Below, piece after piece: positions 52,283-61,519 of a DNA stretch of 64,000 nucleotides. The stretch is from DAHUXD01 sp963805495. GTDB taxonomy: Bacteria; Acidobacteriota; Thermoanaerobaculia; UBA5066; Gp7-AA6. Numbering within the stretch: the stretch's first letter is position 1; the number at the start of each line of letters is the position of its first letter. The stretch lies in assembly GCA_963805495.1 (NCBI GenBank), contig CAWDUQ010000001.1, forward strand, positions 558,001 to 622,000. The letters run 5' to 3'. The notes under the pieces are model-generated. The model saw nothing but the letters and a program-made list of their open reading frames with translations. It was not told the DNA's origin and made no database searches. A program made the position numbers and the translations under genes.

Positions 52283-54787
52283 TTACTGGGGCGTGGTCGG
52301 GCCGGCCTCGGGCGCGGAGGCCGCGGCGTAGGTCAGCCGGCCGTTCTCGAGCGACGCGTCGCGCAGCGTGACCGCGAGCGCCTCGGACAGGGTCGTGACC
52401 GGGAGAACCTCGATCTGCCCGCGGACCGCCTCGGAGAGGTCCTCGAGGTCCGCTTCGTTGTCCCGGGGGATCACGATCGTGCGAATGCCCGCACGGACGG
52501 CGCCGAGGATCTTCTCCTTCAGCCCGCCGATCGGCAGGACCCGGCCCGAGAGGGTGATCTCGCCCGTCATGGCGACGTCGTTGCGCACCGCCCGGCGCGA
52601 GAGCGCCGAGGCGACGGACGAAGCCATGGCGAGGCCGGCCGACGGACCGTCCTTCGGGATCGCTCCCGCCGGCACGTGGATGTGGATGTCGCGCTCGAAA
52701 TCCTTCTCGTCGATCCCGAGGAGCGGCGCGTGGCTGCGCGCGAACGTCCACGCGGCGCGGGCCGATTCCTTCATGACGTCGCCGAGCTGGCCCGTCAGAA
52801 TGAGATCGCCCTTGCCGCGCATCAGCGAGGCCTCGACGAACATGATGTCGCCGCCGGCCGGCGTGTAGTACATGCCGGTCGCGACGCCGATCTGGTCGCC
52901 CGGTGCCATCTTCTCGGGGTGCACGTGCGGCCGTCCCAGGAGCGGCCGGACGTCCTCGGCCCGGATCTCTGCCTTTTCGATTTCGCGCGCGGCGATGCGG
53001 CGCGCGACCTTGCGGGCGAGCTTGCCGAGCTCGCGTTCGAGCTGACGCACGCCCGATTCGCGGGTGTAGCTGGCGACGACTTCCCGGATGGCTCCCTCGG
53101 TCAGGTCGAGCTGCCCGGCCACGAGGCCGTTCTCCTCGACCTGGCGCGGCACCAGGTAGCTCTTCGCGATCTGGAGCTTCTCCTCTTCGGTGTAGCCGGC
53201 GAAGTGGACGGTCTCCATGCGGTCGAGGAGCGGCCCCGGAATGTTCTGCACGAAGTTGGCCGTGGCGATGAAGAGGACCTCCGACAGGTCGAACGGCACG
53301 CCCAGGTAATGGTCCGTGAACGAGTCGTTCTGCGCGGGGTCGAGCACCTCGAGAAGCGCCGAGGCCGGATCGCCCTGGTACGAGACGCCGAGCTTGTCGA
53401 CCTCGTCGAGGAGGAACACGGGGTTCTTGGAGCCCGCCTGCTTCATTCCCTGCAGGATCCGGCCCGGCATCGCGCCGATGTAGGTTCGCCGGTGGCCGCG
53501 GATGTCGGCCTCGTCGCGCGCGCCGCCCAGAGAAATCCGGACGTACTTGCGCCCCATCGCGCGGGCGATCGACTTGGCGATCGAGGTCTTGCCGACGCCC
53601 GGCGGCCCGGCGAAGAGCAGGATACGGCCCTTGCCGGATCGCTTCTTCGATGATTCCTTCGCGTTCTCCGCCGGAGCAGCCTCGTCGCCCGAAAGGGCGG
53701 GCGTTGGCGCCTCGGCTGTTCCCGAAGCGGCCGACTTCGCCCGCTCTTCGCCGAGCTGGCGCACGGCGAGGAACTCGAGGATACGGTCCTTGACGTCCTT
53801 CAGGCCGAAGTGGTCCTCGTCGAGGATCCGGGCGGCCTCGGGCACGTCGAGCTTCTCGTCGCTGCGGTTGTTCCACGGGAGCTCGGCCACCGCCTCGAGG
53901 TAGGTCCGGATGACCTGCGATTCCATCGACTCGCGGCCGATCCGCGTCAGCCGCTGCCACTCGCGGTCGACCTCCTTGCGCGCATCCTCCGGGAGCTCGA
54001 GTGCGTCGAGCTGCGCGCGCAGTTCCTTGAGGCTCTCGTCGGAGGAGCCGTCGGACTCGCCGAGCTCCTTCTGGATCGCCTTCATCTGTTCGCGCAGGTA
54101 CATCTCCCGCTGGCGGCTGCCGATCTCTTCCTTGACCTTCGACTGGATGTCCTCCTGCGCCGACAGGACGTCGACCTGGCGCTGGACGTGGACGAGGACG
54201 CGCCGCAGACGGTCTTCGACCGACAGGGTTTCGAGAAGGACCTGCTTGGCCGCGACCGGGACGTCGAGATAGCCGGCCACGAGGTCCGCCAGGCGGCCGG
54301 GCTCGTCGACTTCGGCGAGGATCTGCTCGACGGCCTCGTCGGGCAGGCCGAGCTTCTTGCCGAGCTCGGCCGCGCGCTCGCGCGCCTCGCGGTGAAGACC
54401 GGCGAACGCCGCGTCGCGCGGGTCGAGCGGCAGCATCTCGCTCGCCTCCTGGACGGTCGCCTCGAGAAAGCCCTGCTTCGTGCGGGCAAGCCGCATGGCG
54501 ATGCCGCGGGCCTTGCCGTCGAGCACGAGACGGATCCCGCCGAGGCCCCGCTGGACCGAGCCGATCGTCGCGATCGTCCCGATCGTGTAGAGGTCGGAGG
54601 GCGAGACACTCTCGGATTCGCTGCGCTGGGCGACGGCGAACACCCGGTGATCGGTGGAGGCCATGGCCGCCTCGATGGCGCGCAGGGTCCCCGCGCGACC
54701 GGCCGAAATGGGGAAAGTCACGCCCGGGAAGAGCACGGCGTTCCGCATCGGAACGACCGGAAGCGATTTCAAGTTCGTCTCGGACAT
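52283..54787 (-). CDS. lon: Lon protease
   Basis: 834 residues. The N-terminal substrate-binding LON domain (SLPVVPMRNAVLFPGVTFPI) and coiled coil (REMYLREQMKAIQKELGE) are followed by the AAA+ domain (GPPGVGKTSIAKSIARAMGR, Walker B VFLLDEVDK). The protease domain has the Ser-Lys dyad (KDGPSAGLAMASS and GGLKEKILGAVRAG). An insertion of about 50 residues (SAASGTAEAPTPALSGDEAA) before the Walker A loop is unusual. AAGGAGAAAAGG lies upstream of the ATG. Lon degrades misfolded and regulatory proteins. Confidence 0.97.
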   Translation of the reverse strand: MSETNLKSLPVVPMRNAVLFPGVTFPISAGRAGTLRAIEAAMASTDHRVFAVAQRSESESVSPSDLYTIGTIATIGSVQRGLGGIRLVLDGKARGIAMRLARTKQGFLEATVQEASEMLPLDPRDAAFAGLHREARERAAELGKKLGLPDEAVEQILAEVDEPGRLADLVAGYLDVPVAAKQVLLETLSVEDRLRRVLVHVQRQVDVLSAQEDIQSKVKEEIGSRQREMYLREQMKAIQKELGESDGSSDESLKELRAQLDALELPEDARKEVDREWQRLTRIGRESMESQVIRTYLEAVAELPWNNRSDEKLDVPEAARILDEDHFGLKDVKDRILEFLAVRQLGEERAKSAASGTAEAPTPALSGDEAAPAENAKESSKKRSGKGRILLFAGPPGVGKTSIAKSIARAMGRKYVRISLGGARDEADIRGHRRTYIGAMPGRILQGMKQAGSKNPVFLLDEVDKLGVSYQGDPASALLEVLDPAQNDSFTDHYLGVPFDLSEVLFIATANFVQNIPGPLLDRMETVHFAGYTEEEKLQIAKSYLVPRQVEENGLVAGQLDLTEGAIREVVASYTRESGVRQLERELGKLARKVARRIAAREIEKAEIRAEDVRPLLGRPHVHPEKMAPGDQIGVATGMYYTPAGGDIMFVEASLMRGKGDLILTGQLGDVMKESARAAWTFARSHAPLLGIDEKDFERDIHIHVPAGAIPKDGPSAGLAMASSVASALSRRAVRNDVAMTGEITLSGRVLPIGGLKEKILGAVRAGIRTIVIPRDNEADLEDLSEAVRGQIEVLPVTTLSEALAVTLRDASLENGRLTYAAASAPEAGPTTPQ

Positions 54788-54923
54788 AGTGGTCCTTTTC
54801 TCCTTGCCGGTCAGTCGCTTACGCGCGCCGCCGGACCGGGCGTTCGAAGTCCGGCATGGACCCCAACCCCCGGCCACCCCCGGCAATTCCATATACGTGA
54901 GTCTCTCCCACGCAGATTCAAAT

Positions 54924-55013
54924 GGGGTCAGCCCTGAATGTCTGACACTTCGGTCTAACTTCAAGTGACACAGTCACTCCCCGCTCATCTTTCAGACTTG
55001 CAGGGCTGACCCC
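54924..55013. mobile_element. 90-bp REPIN/MITE-like element with 22-bp inverted ends
   Basis: Both ends begin GGGGTCAGCCCTG and match at 20 of 22 positions (54924-54945 and 54992-55013 in reverse). The interior holds smaller hairpins (CACTT/AAGTG and GTGAC-aca-GTCAC). Such GGGGTCAG-type ends are typical of non-autonomous elements mobilised by RAYT/IS200-like transposases. No transposase is present in the window. The right end encodes the last residues and the stop of the phosphatase gene. Confidence 0.7.
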
Positions 55014-56167
55014 GGCGCCAGACGACGGATGGCGGCGATCGAGACGTCGTCGTCCGGAAGGATAGTGCCGCGAAAGGCGCGCAGGCTGAGGGCGATCGAG
55101 TCCGCGAGCGCCTGGGGTGGCAGCGCCGGCCCGTGCCGCAGGAGGATCTCGATGCGGGAATCTCCGAACTCCTCGCCCGCGGCATTGCGCGCCTCGGAGA
55201 GGCCGTCGGAGTGCAGGAGAAGCGTCTCGCCCGGCTCGATGTGACCCGTTTCGACGATCCAGGAGAGCTGCGGCCGGATTCCGAGCGGATACGCGCCCTT
55301 CCCGATCCGCGAGCGGACGCTTCCGTCCGTTCCGGCCAGGATCGGCTGCGGGTGGCCCGCCACCGACCCGACGAACGTCCCGTCGGGCGAAAGAAGCAGG
55401 TACACGCACGAGAAGAACGCCCGCGGGCTCCCGGTCCGGCAGAGGATGCGGTTGAGCGTCGCGAACATGGCCGGCGGCGACGGGTCGACGTCGAGCTGCG
55501 TGCGGAACGCGGCATGGGCGACGGCCATGACGAGCCCGGCCGCCATCCCGTGGCCCGACGCGTCGCCGAAAAGGACCGCGAGCCGCCCGTCCGGCAGCGA
55601 AACGAAGTCGTAGATGTCCCCGCCGACCGTGTTCGCGATCTCGTTGTGGGCGCCGGCCGCAAAGGCCGCGGTCTGCGGCATCTCCTTCGGGATCAGGCTC
55701 GCCTGGAGATCGCGCGCGAGCTCGAGCTCGTCGCGAAAGTTGATCTTGTCGACGAGCTCCATCCCGAGCAGCAGGCCCAGCAGCACCGTCGACGCGAGAA
55801 GGAAAAAGCTGTCGAGATCGACGGTATAGGACGTCGTCCGCCGCACGCCGTCCTCGACCTTCGTGTCGCTGCGGTGGAAGTTCGGCCCGCACATCGACAT
55901 CACGAGACACAGAAGCACGACGAGGAAAACAACTCGGCGGGCCGGCGCGAGCCGCTTCGCGAGACCGAAAAGGACGCTGTTGGTCGTGTGGAGGAATCGC
56001 CGGACGCGGCCGCCCCGCCTCGCGGGTTTCGTGTTCGACGCGTCCTCGGCGGTCAGCATTTCCTGGGCGAGCCGCCACTCGCGCGAGTAGAGGCCGGTGA
56101 GGTCCTCCCGTCCGACGGCGGAAAACGTCCCGCGAAGCAGCTGGAGCCAGTCGTGGCGCGAAGGCAT
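54992..56167 (-). CDS. Membrane SpoIIE/RsbU-type PP2C phosphatase
   Basis: 391 residues. Two membrane helices (about 77-94 and 119-139) precede the PPM domain. Metal-binding Asp residues are visible in VGGDIYDFV (Asp184) and FGDASGHGMAAG (Asp202), with DGLSEARN and a late DDDVSIAAI. The linker ELARDLQASLIPKEMP is typical of RsbU-like phosphatases that dephosphorylate anti-sigma-factor antagonists. No antagonist or anti-sigma gene is nearby. The final residues SALQV and the stop come from the REPIN-like end. A TATGCT box 8 nt before the ATG suggests a leaderless start. Confidence 0.88.
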   Translation of the reverse strand: MPSRHDWLQLLRGTFSAVGREDLTGLYSREWRLAQEMLTAEDASNTKPARRGGRVRRFLHTTNSVLFGLAKRLAPARRVVFLVVLLCLVMSMCGPNFHRSDTKVEDGVRRTTSYTVDLDSFFLLASTVLLGLLLGMELVDKINFRDELELARDLQASLIPKEMPQTAAFAAGAHNEIANTVGGDIYDFVSLPDGRLAVLFGDASGHGMAAGLVMAVAHAAFRTQLDVDPSPPAMFATLNRILCRTGSPRAFFSCVYLLLSPDGTFVGSVAGHPQPILAGTDGSVRSRIGKGAYPLGIRPQLSWIVETGHIEPGETLLLHSDGLSEARNAAGEEFGDSRIEILLRHGPALPPQALADSIALSLRAFRGTILPDDDVSIAAIRRLAPGSALQV

Positions 56168-56175
56168 TTGCCCGG

Positions 56176-56181
56176 AGCATA
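56176..56181 (-). promoter_or_regulatory. -10 box TATGCT, 8 nt before ATG 56167
   Basis: Minus-strand TATGCT-N8-ATG, with no ribosome-binding site. Confidence 0.45.
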
Positions 56182-56325
56182 CGCAGGAGACCCGTCCCGG
56201 GATCCGGCGGCGGGCCCCGCGCGATCCGCCCCTCGACACGAAGCGTGGCGGGCCGCCACGCCAAACTATTGACCTGAAAGGGGTTTCTCCCGGAAATCCC
56301 GGGAGGGCCGGGGCCCCGGCGCCCG

Positions 56326-56592
56326 CTAAAGGCCGAGCAGCGCCAGGTCGTCGAGCAGGTTGGCGACGCGCGGGTGCGCGGCGAGCTCGCGGTAAAGCCA
56401 CCCGTGGCGGTCGCGCAGGTCCTTGAGCCCCGCGCGCAGCGCCTCGGCGTCCCGGGCCGCGGCCGCCGCCCGAAGCTTCTCGATTGCGGCGCGGCCCTCG
56501 TCGTCGATGCGGTCTCCGACCTGGGCGTGGAGCGCATCGAAGGACTCGTGCACCCGGGCGGCGTGCTCGTCGTCGCGAGGCGTGTCGGCCAT
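56326..56592 (-). CDS. Small helical protein, conserved-looking, function unknown
   Basis: 88 residues, almost entirely alpha-helical and charged (HAARVHESFDALHAQVGDRI, AAIEKLRAAAAARDAEALRA, RHGWLYRELAAHPRVANLLD). It has no signal peptide or known domain. It lies 14 nt after the HAD phosphatase gene and is probably the last gene of that operon. A TAATCT box 8 nt before the ATG could add a separate leaderless promoter. Confidence 0.6.
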   Translation of the reverse strand: MADTPRDDEHAARVHESFDALHAQVGDRIDDEGRAAIEKLRAAAAARDAEALRAGLKDLRDRHGWLYRELAAHPRVANLLDDLALLGL

Positions 56593-56600
56593 CGCCGCCG

Positions 56601-56606
56601 AGATTA
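56601..56606 (-). promoter_or_regulatory. -10-like box TAATCT, 8 nt before ATG 56592
   Basis: Minus-strand TAATCT-N8-ATG, adjacent to the stop of the upstream gene. It fits the leaderless pattern but could be coincidental inside an operon. Confidence 0.35.
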
Positions 56607-57383
56607 TCAGAGAAGCGCGGGCAGGTCCGCGATCGAGGAGAGGACCGCATCGGGCCGGACCGACGATCGGCCGAGGTCGCCCTCGCGGTATTTCCCCGTG
56701 CGCACGAGGATTCCCCGCATGCCCGCCGACTGCGCCCCGCCGACATCCGAATCGAGATCGTCGCCGATGACCGCCGCTTCGGAGGGCGCGGCGCCCGTCG
56801 AGGCGAGCGCGGTCTCGAAGAAGGCGCGCGAAGGCTTCCCGGCGAGCAAGGCCCTCCGGCCGGAAGCATGCTCGAGCGCGGCGGCGAACGGTCCCGAGTC
56901 GAGCATGAGACCCTCCGGCGCCTGCCAGTAGCGGTTCCGCGCGAGCGTCACCAGCTCCGCGCCGTCGAGCAGCAGACGGAACGCCCGATTGAGCCGTTCG
57001 TACGTCATTCCCTCCCCGAGGTCGCCGAGGACGACGGCGTCCGCGCCCGAATCGACCGGCGTGATTCCGTCGAAGTCCTCGAGGACCGCCGGACGGAGCA
57101 GAAAGTGGCAGCGCCTCCAACCGCGGGCGAGCAGGAGCGCCCGCGCGGCGCGGGGTCCGGTGAAGAGCCGTTCGGCCGGAACCGCGAGCCCCATCGCGGC
57201 GAGCTCGGTCAGCAGGGCCGCGCGCGGGCGGCTCGTGGCGTTCGTGACGAAGCGCCACGCGATGCCGCGGCGCTCGGCTTCGGCGAGGGCGTCGGCCGCG
57301 CCCGGGATGAGCGCCCCCGACTGGAACACCGTTCCCTCCAGATCGAAGAGAAGCGCCCTCGCTCCCGAGAGCGCCGAGCTCAT
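56607..57383 (-). CDS. HAD-superfamily phosphatase, NagD/PGP-like
   Basis: 258 residues. Motif I is FDLEGTVF: the nucleophile Asp is kept but the second Asp of DxD is Glu. Motif II is FVTNATSRPR, Lys in LAGKPSRAFFETAL and motif IV VIGDDLDSDVGGAQSAGMRG. The C2-type cap between motifs II and III places it with NagD/phosphoglycolate phosphatase-like enzymes acting on small phosphates. The Asp-to-Glu change in motif I could lower or alter activity. It overlaps the upstream dehydrogenase gene by ATGA. Confidence 0.85.
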   Translation of the reverse strand: MSSALSGARALLFDLEGTVFQSGALIPGAADALAEAERRGIAWRFVTNATSRPRAALLTELAAMGLAVPAERLFTGPRAARALLLARGWRRCHFLLRPAVLEDFDGITPVDSGADAVVLGDLGEGMTYERLNRAFRLLLDGAELVTLARNRYWQAPEGLMLDSGPFAAALEHASGRRALLAGKPSRAFFETALASTGAAPSEAAVIGDDLDSDVGGAQSAGMRGILVRTGKYREGDLGRSSVRPDAVLSSIADLPALL

Positions 57384-58279
57384 CGCACCGCGCCGGACGC
57401 GGTCATGCGCTCGTAGAGCGTCAGAAGCGCCTGCGTGCCGTCCTCGCCGCGGCCCTGCGCCTCGAGCGCCGAGAGGAGCTGGTGCGCGAGGGCCGTTCCC
57501 GGCAGCGGCACGCCGTTCGCGCGGGCCGTCGCGAGGACGATCGCAAGATCCTTCTGCTGATGCTTGATCGCGAAGGCCGGGGCGAAGTCGCGGCCGATCA
57601 TCTTCTGGCCGAGGACGTCGAGCATCCAGGAGCTCGCCGCTCCACCCATCAGCGCCGCGTGGAGCGACTCGAGCGGAAGGCCCGCTTTCGCCGCGAAGGC
57701 CATGCCCTCGGCCACGGCGACGAGAGTGTTGGCGACGACGATCTGGTTGGTGGCCTTGCCGAGCTGGCCCGCTCCGGATTCTCCCAGGTGGGTGATGCGC
57801 TTGCCCATGGCCTCGAGCGCGGGCCGCGCCTTCTCGAGCGCCGCGGCGTCGCCCCCGACGAAAAAGGTCAGCGTTCCCTGGATCGCGCCCTTCTGCCCGC
57901 CCGAGACCGGGGCGTCGACGAACGCGATGCCGGCCGCCTCGAGTCGGGCGCCGATCGAGCGGGCGGCGCCGGCCGCGATCGTCGAGCAGTCGACGACGAC
58001 GGTCCCGGCCGCCGCCCCGCGGACCGTGCCGCGTTCGCCGAGGTGGACCGACTCGACTTCGGGAGAGTCGGGGAGGCAGGAGACGACGACGTCGGACGCC
58101 CGAGCGACATCCTCGGCGCTCGCGGCCGCCCGCACGCCCGCGCCGAGCTCGGCCGCCAGGGCGGCGGCTTTGGCGGGCGTGCGCGTGAAGACGGTCAGCG
58201 GAAACCCCGCTTTCGCGAGGTTGCGCGCCATGGGGGCGCCCATCGTTCCGAGTCCGATGAAACCCACGCGGGACGTCAT
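57380..58279 (-). CDS. 3-hydroxyisobutyrate/tartronate-semialdehyde-type dehydrogenase
   Basis: 299 residues. The NAD(P) fingerprint GFIGLGTMGAPMARNLAKAG, substrate motif VDAPVSGGQKGAIQGTL and catalytic Lys in GQLGKATNQ mark the beta-hydroxyacid dehydrogenase family (GarR/GlxR/MmsB). The substrate could be 3-hydroxyisobutyrate, 2-hydroxy-3-oxopropionate or a related succinic-semialdehyde-type acid. GGAGGT lies 9 nt before the ATG, and a TACAAT box further up gives a short leader, unlike many neighbours. First gene of a three-gene operon. Confidence 0.9.
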   Translation of the reverse strand: MTSRVGFIGLGTMGAPMARNLAKAGFPLTVFTRTPAKAAALAAELGAGVRAAASAEDVARASDVVVSCLPDSPEVESVHLGERGTVRGAAAGTVVVDCSTIAAGAARSIGARLEAAGIAFVDAPVSGGQKGAIQGTLTFFVGGDAAALEKARPALEAMGKRITHLGESGAGQLGKATNQIVVANTLVAVAEGMAFAAKAGLPLESLHAALMGGAASSWMLDVLGQKMIGRDFAPAFAIKHQQKDLAIVLATARANGVPLPGTALAHQLLSALEAQGRGEDGTQALLTLYERMTASGAVR

Positions 58280-58454
58280 GCGCGAGACCTCCGGCGCGCG
58301 ATTGTATGGGGCGCCGCGCCCTCCGGGGCCACCCGAACGATTTCGGCGGCGACCTCCTGCGCGGGCACCATGCGCGGAGCCACTCTTCGGGCGAAGCGGA
58401 ATGCGCCCCCGGCGGCTGTTTTCCTGAACCGCGATCGCCTCCGCCGGCGGCAAC

Positions 58455-59210
58455 CTATCGCGTCTCGATTCCCTTCAGGTGTGGCGCGAGCGCCGCGTCC
58501 TGGACCTCGCGCAGCGACGCGAGGCCCGTCTTCGCGAGCGCGAGCAGCTCGGTCAGCTGCGCCTCCGAGAACGGCCGGCGCTCCGCCGTGCCCTGGATCT
58601 CGACGAAGGCGCCCGAGGCCGTCCCGACGACGTTGCAGTCCACGTCGGCCTCGGCGTCCTCGGCATAGGCCAGGTCGAGGACCGCCTGGCCGGCGCAGAT
58701 GCCGACGGAGATGGCCGCGACCGTTTCCCGCAGCGGCCAGCGCGGGATCTTCTGCTCGCGGCAGAGCTTCGCGAGCGCCATCGCGAGGGCGACGCAGGCG
58801 CCCGTGATCCCGGCGCAGCGGGTCCCGCCGTCGGCCTGCAGGACGTCGCAGTCCAGCGTGATCGTGCGTTCGCCGAGGCCGCGCAGCTCCGTGACCGTCC
58901 GCAGCGACCGCCCGATGAGGCGCTGGATCTCGAGCGTGCGCCCGCCCTGCTTCCCCTGGGCGGCCTCGCGCGCCGAGCGCGTGTGCGTGGCGCGGGGGAG
59001 CATGCCGTACTCGGCCGTCACCCAGCCGCTGCCGCTGCCCTTGAGAAACGGCGGGACGCGGTCCTCGACCGAGGCCGCGCAGAGGACGCGCGTGTCGCCG
59101 AGGGTGATGAGCGCGGAACCCTCGGCGTGCCGGGCTGCGCCGGTTTCGATCGTCACGGGACGCAGCTGTGCCGGCCGGCGTCCGTCGGGCCGCGGCGTCG
59201 ACTTCTTCAC
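58455..59210 (-). CDS. rph: Ribonuclease PH
   Basis: 251 residues from a GTG that overlaps the stop of the GerM-like gene (GTGA). Family features are SALITLGDTRVLCAASVE, GWVTAEYGMLPRATHTRS, RTLEIQRLIGRSLR, ITLDCDVLQADGGTR and DLAYAEDAEADVDCNVV. RNase PH trims tRNA 3' ends by phosphorolysis. The operon order amidase-gerM-rph is familiar; the often-following rdgB (NTP pyrophosphatase) gene is absent. Confidence 0.96.
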   Translation of the reverse strand: MKKSTPRPDGRRPAQLRPVTIETGAARHAEGSALITLGDTRVLCAASVEDRVPPFLKGSGSGWVTAEYGMLPRATHTRSAREAAQGKQGGRTLEIQRLIGRSLRTVTELRGLGERTITLDCDVLQADGGTRCAGITGACVALAMALAKLCREQKIPRWPLRETVAAISVGICAGQAVLDLAYAEDAEADVDCNVVGTASGAFVEIQGTAERRPFSEAQLTELLALAKTGLASLREVQDAALAPHLKGIETR

Positions 59211-59857
59211 GGCGTGACCTCGGGCGGAGGCGTCACGGCGGCGTCGGTCTCCGGCGCGACGATGTTCTTCAGGAAGAGAAGCGGCCGGGTCAGGTCCACG
59301 TGGCCTCCCAGGGTTTCGGCGGGCTCGCCGTTGACGAGGATTCTCACACGAGACGTCTCGGCCACGTTCTGGAGCGTCGTATCGACGAGAGCGCCGACGA
59401 TCGTCAGCTCCTCGTCGGAGCCGAACGTCAGGCCGGAATCGACCGCGAGGTCCAGCACGGCCTCTCCCTCCCGCAGCAGGAATGCGTTGCGGAGCTGCAT
59501 CTTCGGCGGGATGACGCCGATCAGGCCCTCCCCGGTCGGCCCCTTCTGGAGCTCGGCGAAGATCGTCTGGAGGAAGGCGGCGGGGCCGGCGGGCCGGGGC
59601 ACGTCCCTCTCCTCGGCGTGGAGGAGCATGCCGTTCTGGTCCGGGAAGTAGAGAGTGACGCGGACGGTCTCGACGGCGGGGGGCGCGGTCACCCCCGGGG
59701 CGGGCGTGACGATCGGGGCGGGCGCGGGCGTGACCCGCAGGAACGGCCGCGGCCCGCGCCGGGACAGGTTCGCGAGGTCGCCGCGGTTGGCGAGGATGAG
59801 GGCCGCGACGGCGGCGGCGAGGACCGCGAGGAGGATCGCCGCCGCGCGCCGGCTCAT
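59207..59857 (-). CDS. GerM-domain (sporulation/spore-germination GMN) envelope protein
   Basis: 216 residues. A single N-terminal membrane segment (AAAILLAVLAAAVAALILANR) and a Pro/Ala-rich linker precede a GerM domain (VTLYFPDQNGMLLHAEERDV, FLQTIFAELQKGPTGEGLIG, ALVDTTLQNVAETSRVRIL). In non-sporulating bacteria this domain accompanies peptidoglycan amidases. The start overlaps the amidase stop by ATGA, so the two are coupled. Confidence 0.9.
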   Translation of the reverse strand: MSRRAAAILLAVLAAAVAALILANRGDLANLSRRGPRPFLRVTPAPAPIVTPAPGVTAPPAVETVRVTLYFPDQNGMLLHAEERDVPRPAGPAAFLQTIFAELQKGPTGEGLIGVIPPKMQLRNAFLLREGEAVLDLAVDSGLTFGSDEELTIVGALVDTTLQNVAETSRVRILVNGEPAETLGGHVDLTRPLLFLKNIVAPETDAAVTPPPEVTP

Positions 59858-61467
59858 CGGGCCTTCGAGCGCGGGGCCCGTGCGGTCGGGGAGGGCGACG
59901 GTCGCGGCGTCGGCGCTTCGGCGGGCGGCATCGCCCGGATCGCGGATGGAAGCCGCTTGCCGTAGAAGCGCGCCACCGCGCGGGCGACCGCGTCGGCCAC
60001 GGTCTGCTGGAACTCGGGGCTCTTCAGGCTCTTCTCTTCCGCGGGGTTGGAGATGAACGCGACCTCGAGAAGGATCGCGGGCATCGTCGCGCCGACGAGG
60101 ACGCGGAACGGCGCCTGCTTGATGCCCCGGTTGGCCGTGTCGGTGACGGCGTTCATCTCGACCTGGAGCGCCTCGGCGAGCTCGCTCGACTCCTTGAGGT
60201 GCGCGCTCTGCGCCAGGTCCCAGAGGACGAAGTCGAGGTCCGGGTTGCCGGTTTCGGCCGTTGGGCCCGGGGCGCCGCCGTTGGACTCGTTCTCGCGGCT
60301 GGCGACCTCCTGTGCGAGCTTGTCCGAGGCCTCGAGCGAGAGGTAGTACGTTTCGGAGCCCTGGGCGGAGGCCGAGCGCGAGGAGTTGGCGTGGATCGAA
60401 AGGAAGAGGTCCGCCCTCTCGTGGTTGGCGATCGACGTGCGGTCGTCGAGCGGGAGCAGGAGATCGGAATCCCGCGTGAGGACGGTGCGACAGGCGATCG
60501 CCTTCGGCAGCGTCGCGACGATCCGTCGGGCGATCTCGAGCGTGACGTCCTTTTCCAGGAGGCCGTCCGGCCCGATCGCCCCGGTTTCCGTTCCCCCGTG
60601 GCCGGGATCGACGACGATCGTCACCTGCGGGCCGATCGGGGCGGGTGCCGTCGACTCCGCCGGCGCCGGGAGCGGCGCAATCCGGCGCCCGACCTCGACG
60701 ACCAGCCGGTCGGGCGCAGTCAGCGGATACGCGCGGGCCGAGAGTCCCGGCTCCCGGAAGTCGATCAGTGCGAGTTCGCCCGCGAACCGCACCGACGCGA
60801 CGAGCGGATCGTCGAACTTCTTCTCCGAAAACGGCGGGTCGATCTTCGTGTCGGCGAATCGAACCTGCAGTCCCTTGTCGGAAAGCGCGGTGGACGTCCG
60901 GGCGGCGTCCGAGAGCCGGAACACGACCTGCGTCGTCGGCTCGACGTGGACGACGGCGACCTCGATCGAGAGGGGAGGCGGGCCCCCGGGCGAAAGCGTC
61001 CACGTCTTCTTCGCGGCGTCCCAGACGCCGGCGGCCCCCGCGAGCGGGAAAAGAACCTTTTCGAAGAAGTCGGAGGGGGCGTAGAGGGCCCCCGAAACCA
61101 GGCGCGCGGGCCCCGAGATGGCGACGATCCGCTTGTCGACCGGGACCTGAGCCGTTCCCGGCCCCAGCAGCACCTGGTGGCCGGCGCCGGTGATCGTCAG
61201 CACCCCGGTCCCGGGGTCGGAGGCGACCGTCAGGCCGAGAGCGCGCGCGGCGTCGGAAACGACGAACTCCCGGCCGCCGAGCATGCCAATGGGATGGCTC
61301 TCTCCCTTCCAGAGGATCGTCCCCCGCTCCTCGCCGGGAGCCGCCGCGGCGAACGCCGCGAGGAGGACGACGAGGGCCGCGGCGAGCGCCGGAAGCGCCG
61401 GAAGGCGGCGGTCTCTCGACCGAGGATGGACGCGTCTAAGGATACGAAGAAGAGGGTAGCACGGCAC
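59854..61467 (-). CDS. N-acetylmuramoyl-L-alanine amidase (Amidase_3) with AMIN-like domain
   Basis: 537 residues from a GTG; the exact start is uncertain. A signal peptide (LPALAAALVVLLAAFAAAAP) is followed by a copper-amine-oxidase-type domain and an AMIN-like beta domain (IEVAVVHVEPTTQVVFRLSD). The catalytic Amidase_3 domain has VDPGHGGTETGAIG, LFLSIHANSS and LLEVAFISNPAEE, holding the Zn ligands and catalytic Glu. A Pro-rich tail ends it. It cleaves septal peptidoglycan stem peptides in the periplasm. It is coupled to the GerM-like gene. Confidence 0.94.
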   Translation of the reverse strand: MPCYPLLRILRRVHPRSRDRRLPALPALAAALVVLLAAFAAAAPGEERGTILWKGESHPIGMLGGREFVVSDAARALGLTVASDPGTGVLTITGAGHQVLLGPGTAQVPVDKRIVAISGPARLVSGALYAPSDFFEKVLFPLAGAAGVWDAAKKTWTLSPGGPPPLSIEVAVVHVEPTTQVVFRLSDAARTSTALSDKGLQVRFADTKIDPPFSEKKFDDPLVASVRFAGELALIDFREPGLSARAYPLTAPDRLVVEVGRRIAPLPAPAESTAPAPIGPQVTIVVDPGHGGTETGAIGPDGLLEKDVTLEIARRIVATLPKAIACRTVLTRDSDLLLPLDDRTSIANHERADLFLSIHANSSRSASAQGSETYYLSLEASDKLAQEVASRENESNGGAPGPTAETGNPDLDFVLWDLAQSAHLKESSELAEALQVEMNAVTDTANRGIKQAPFRVLVGATMPAILLEVAFISNPAEEKSLKSPEFQQTVADAVARAVARFYGKRLPSAIRAMPPAEAPTPRPSPSPTARAPRSKAR

Positions 61468-61519
61468 CGCCGTGGGGAAGCGGCGGCGCCGTGCGGGATC
61501 GCCGGTCGCGGCGGGTCGG

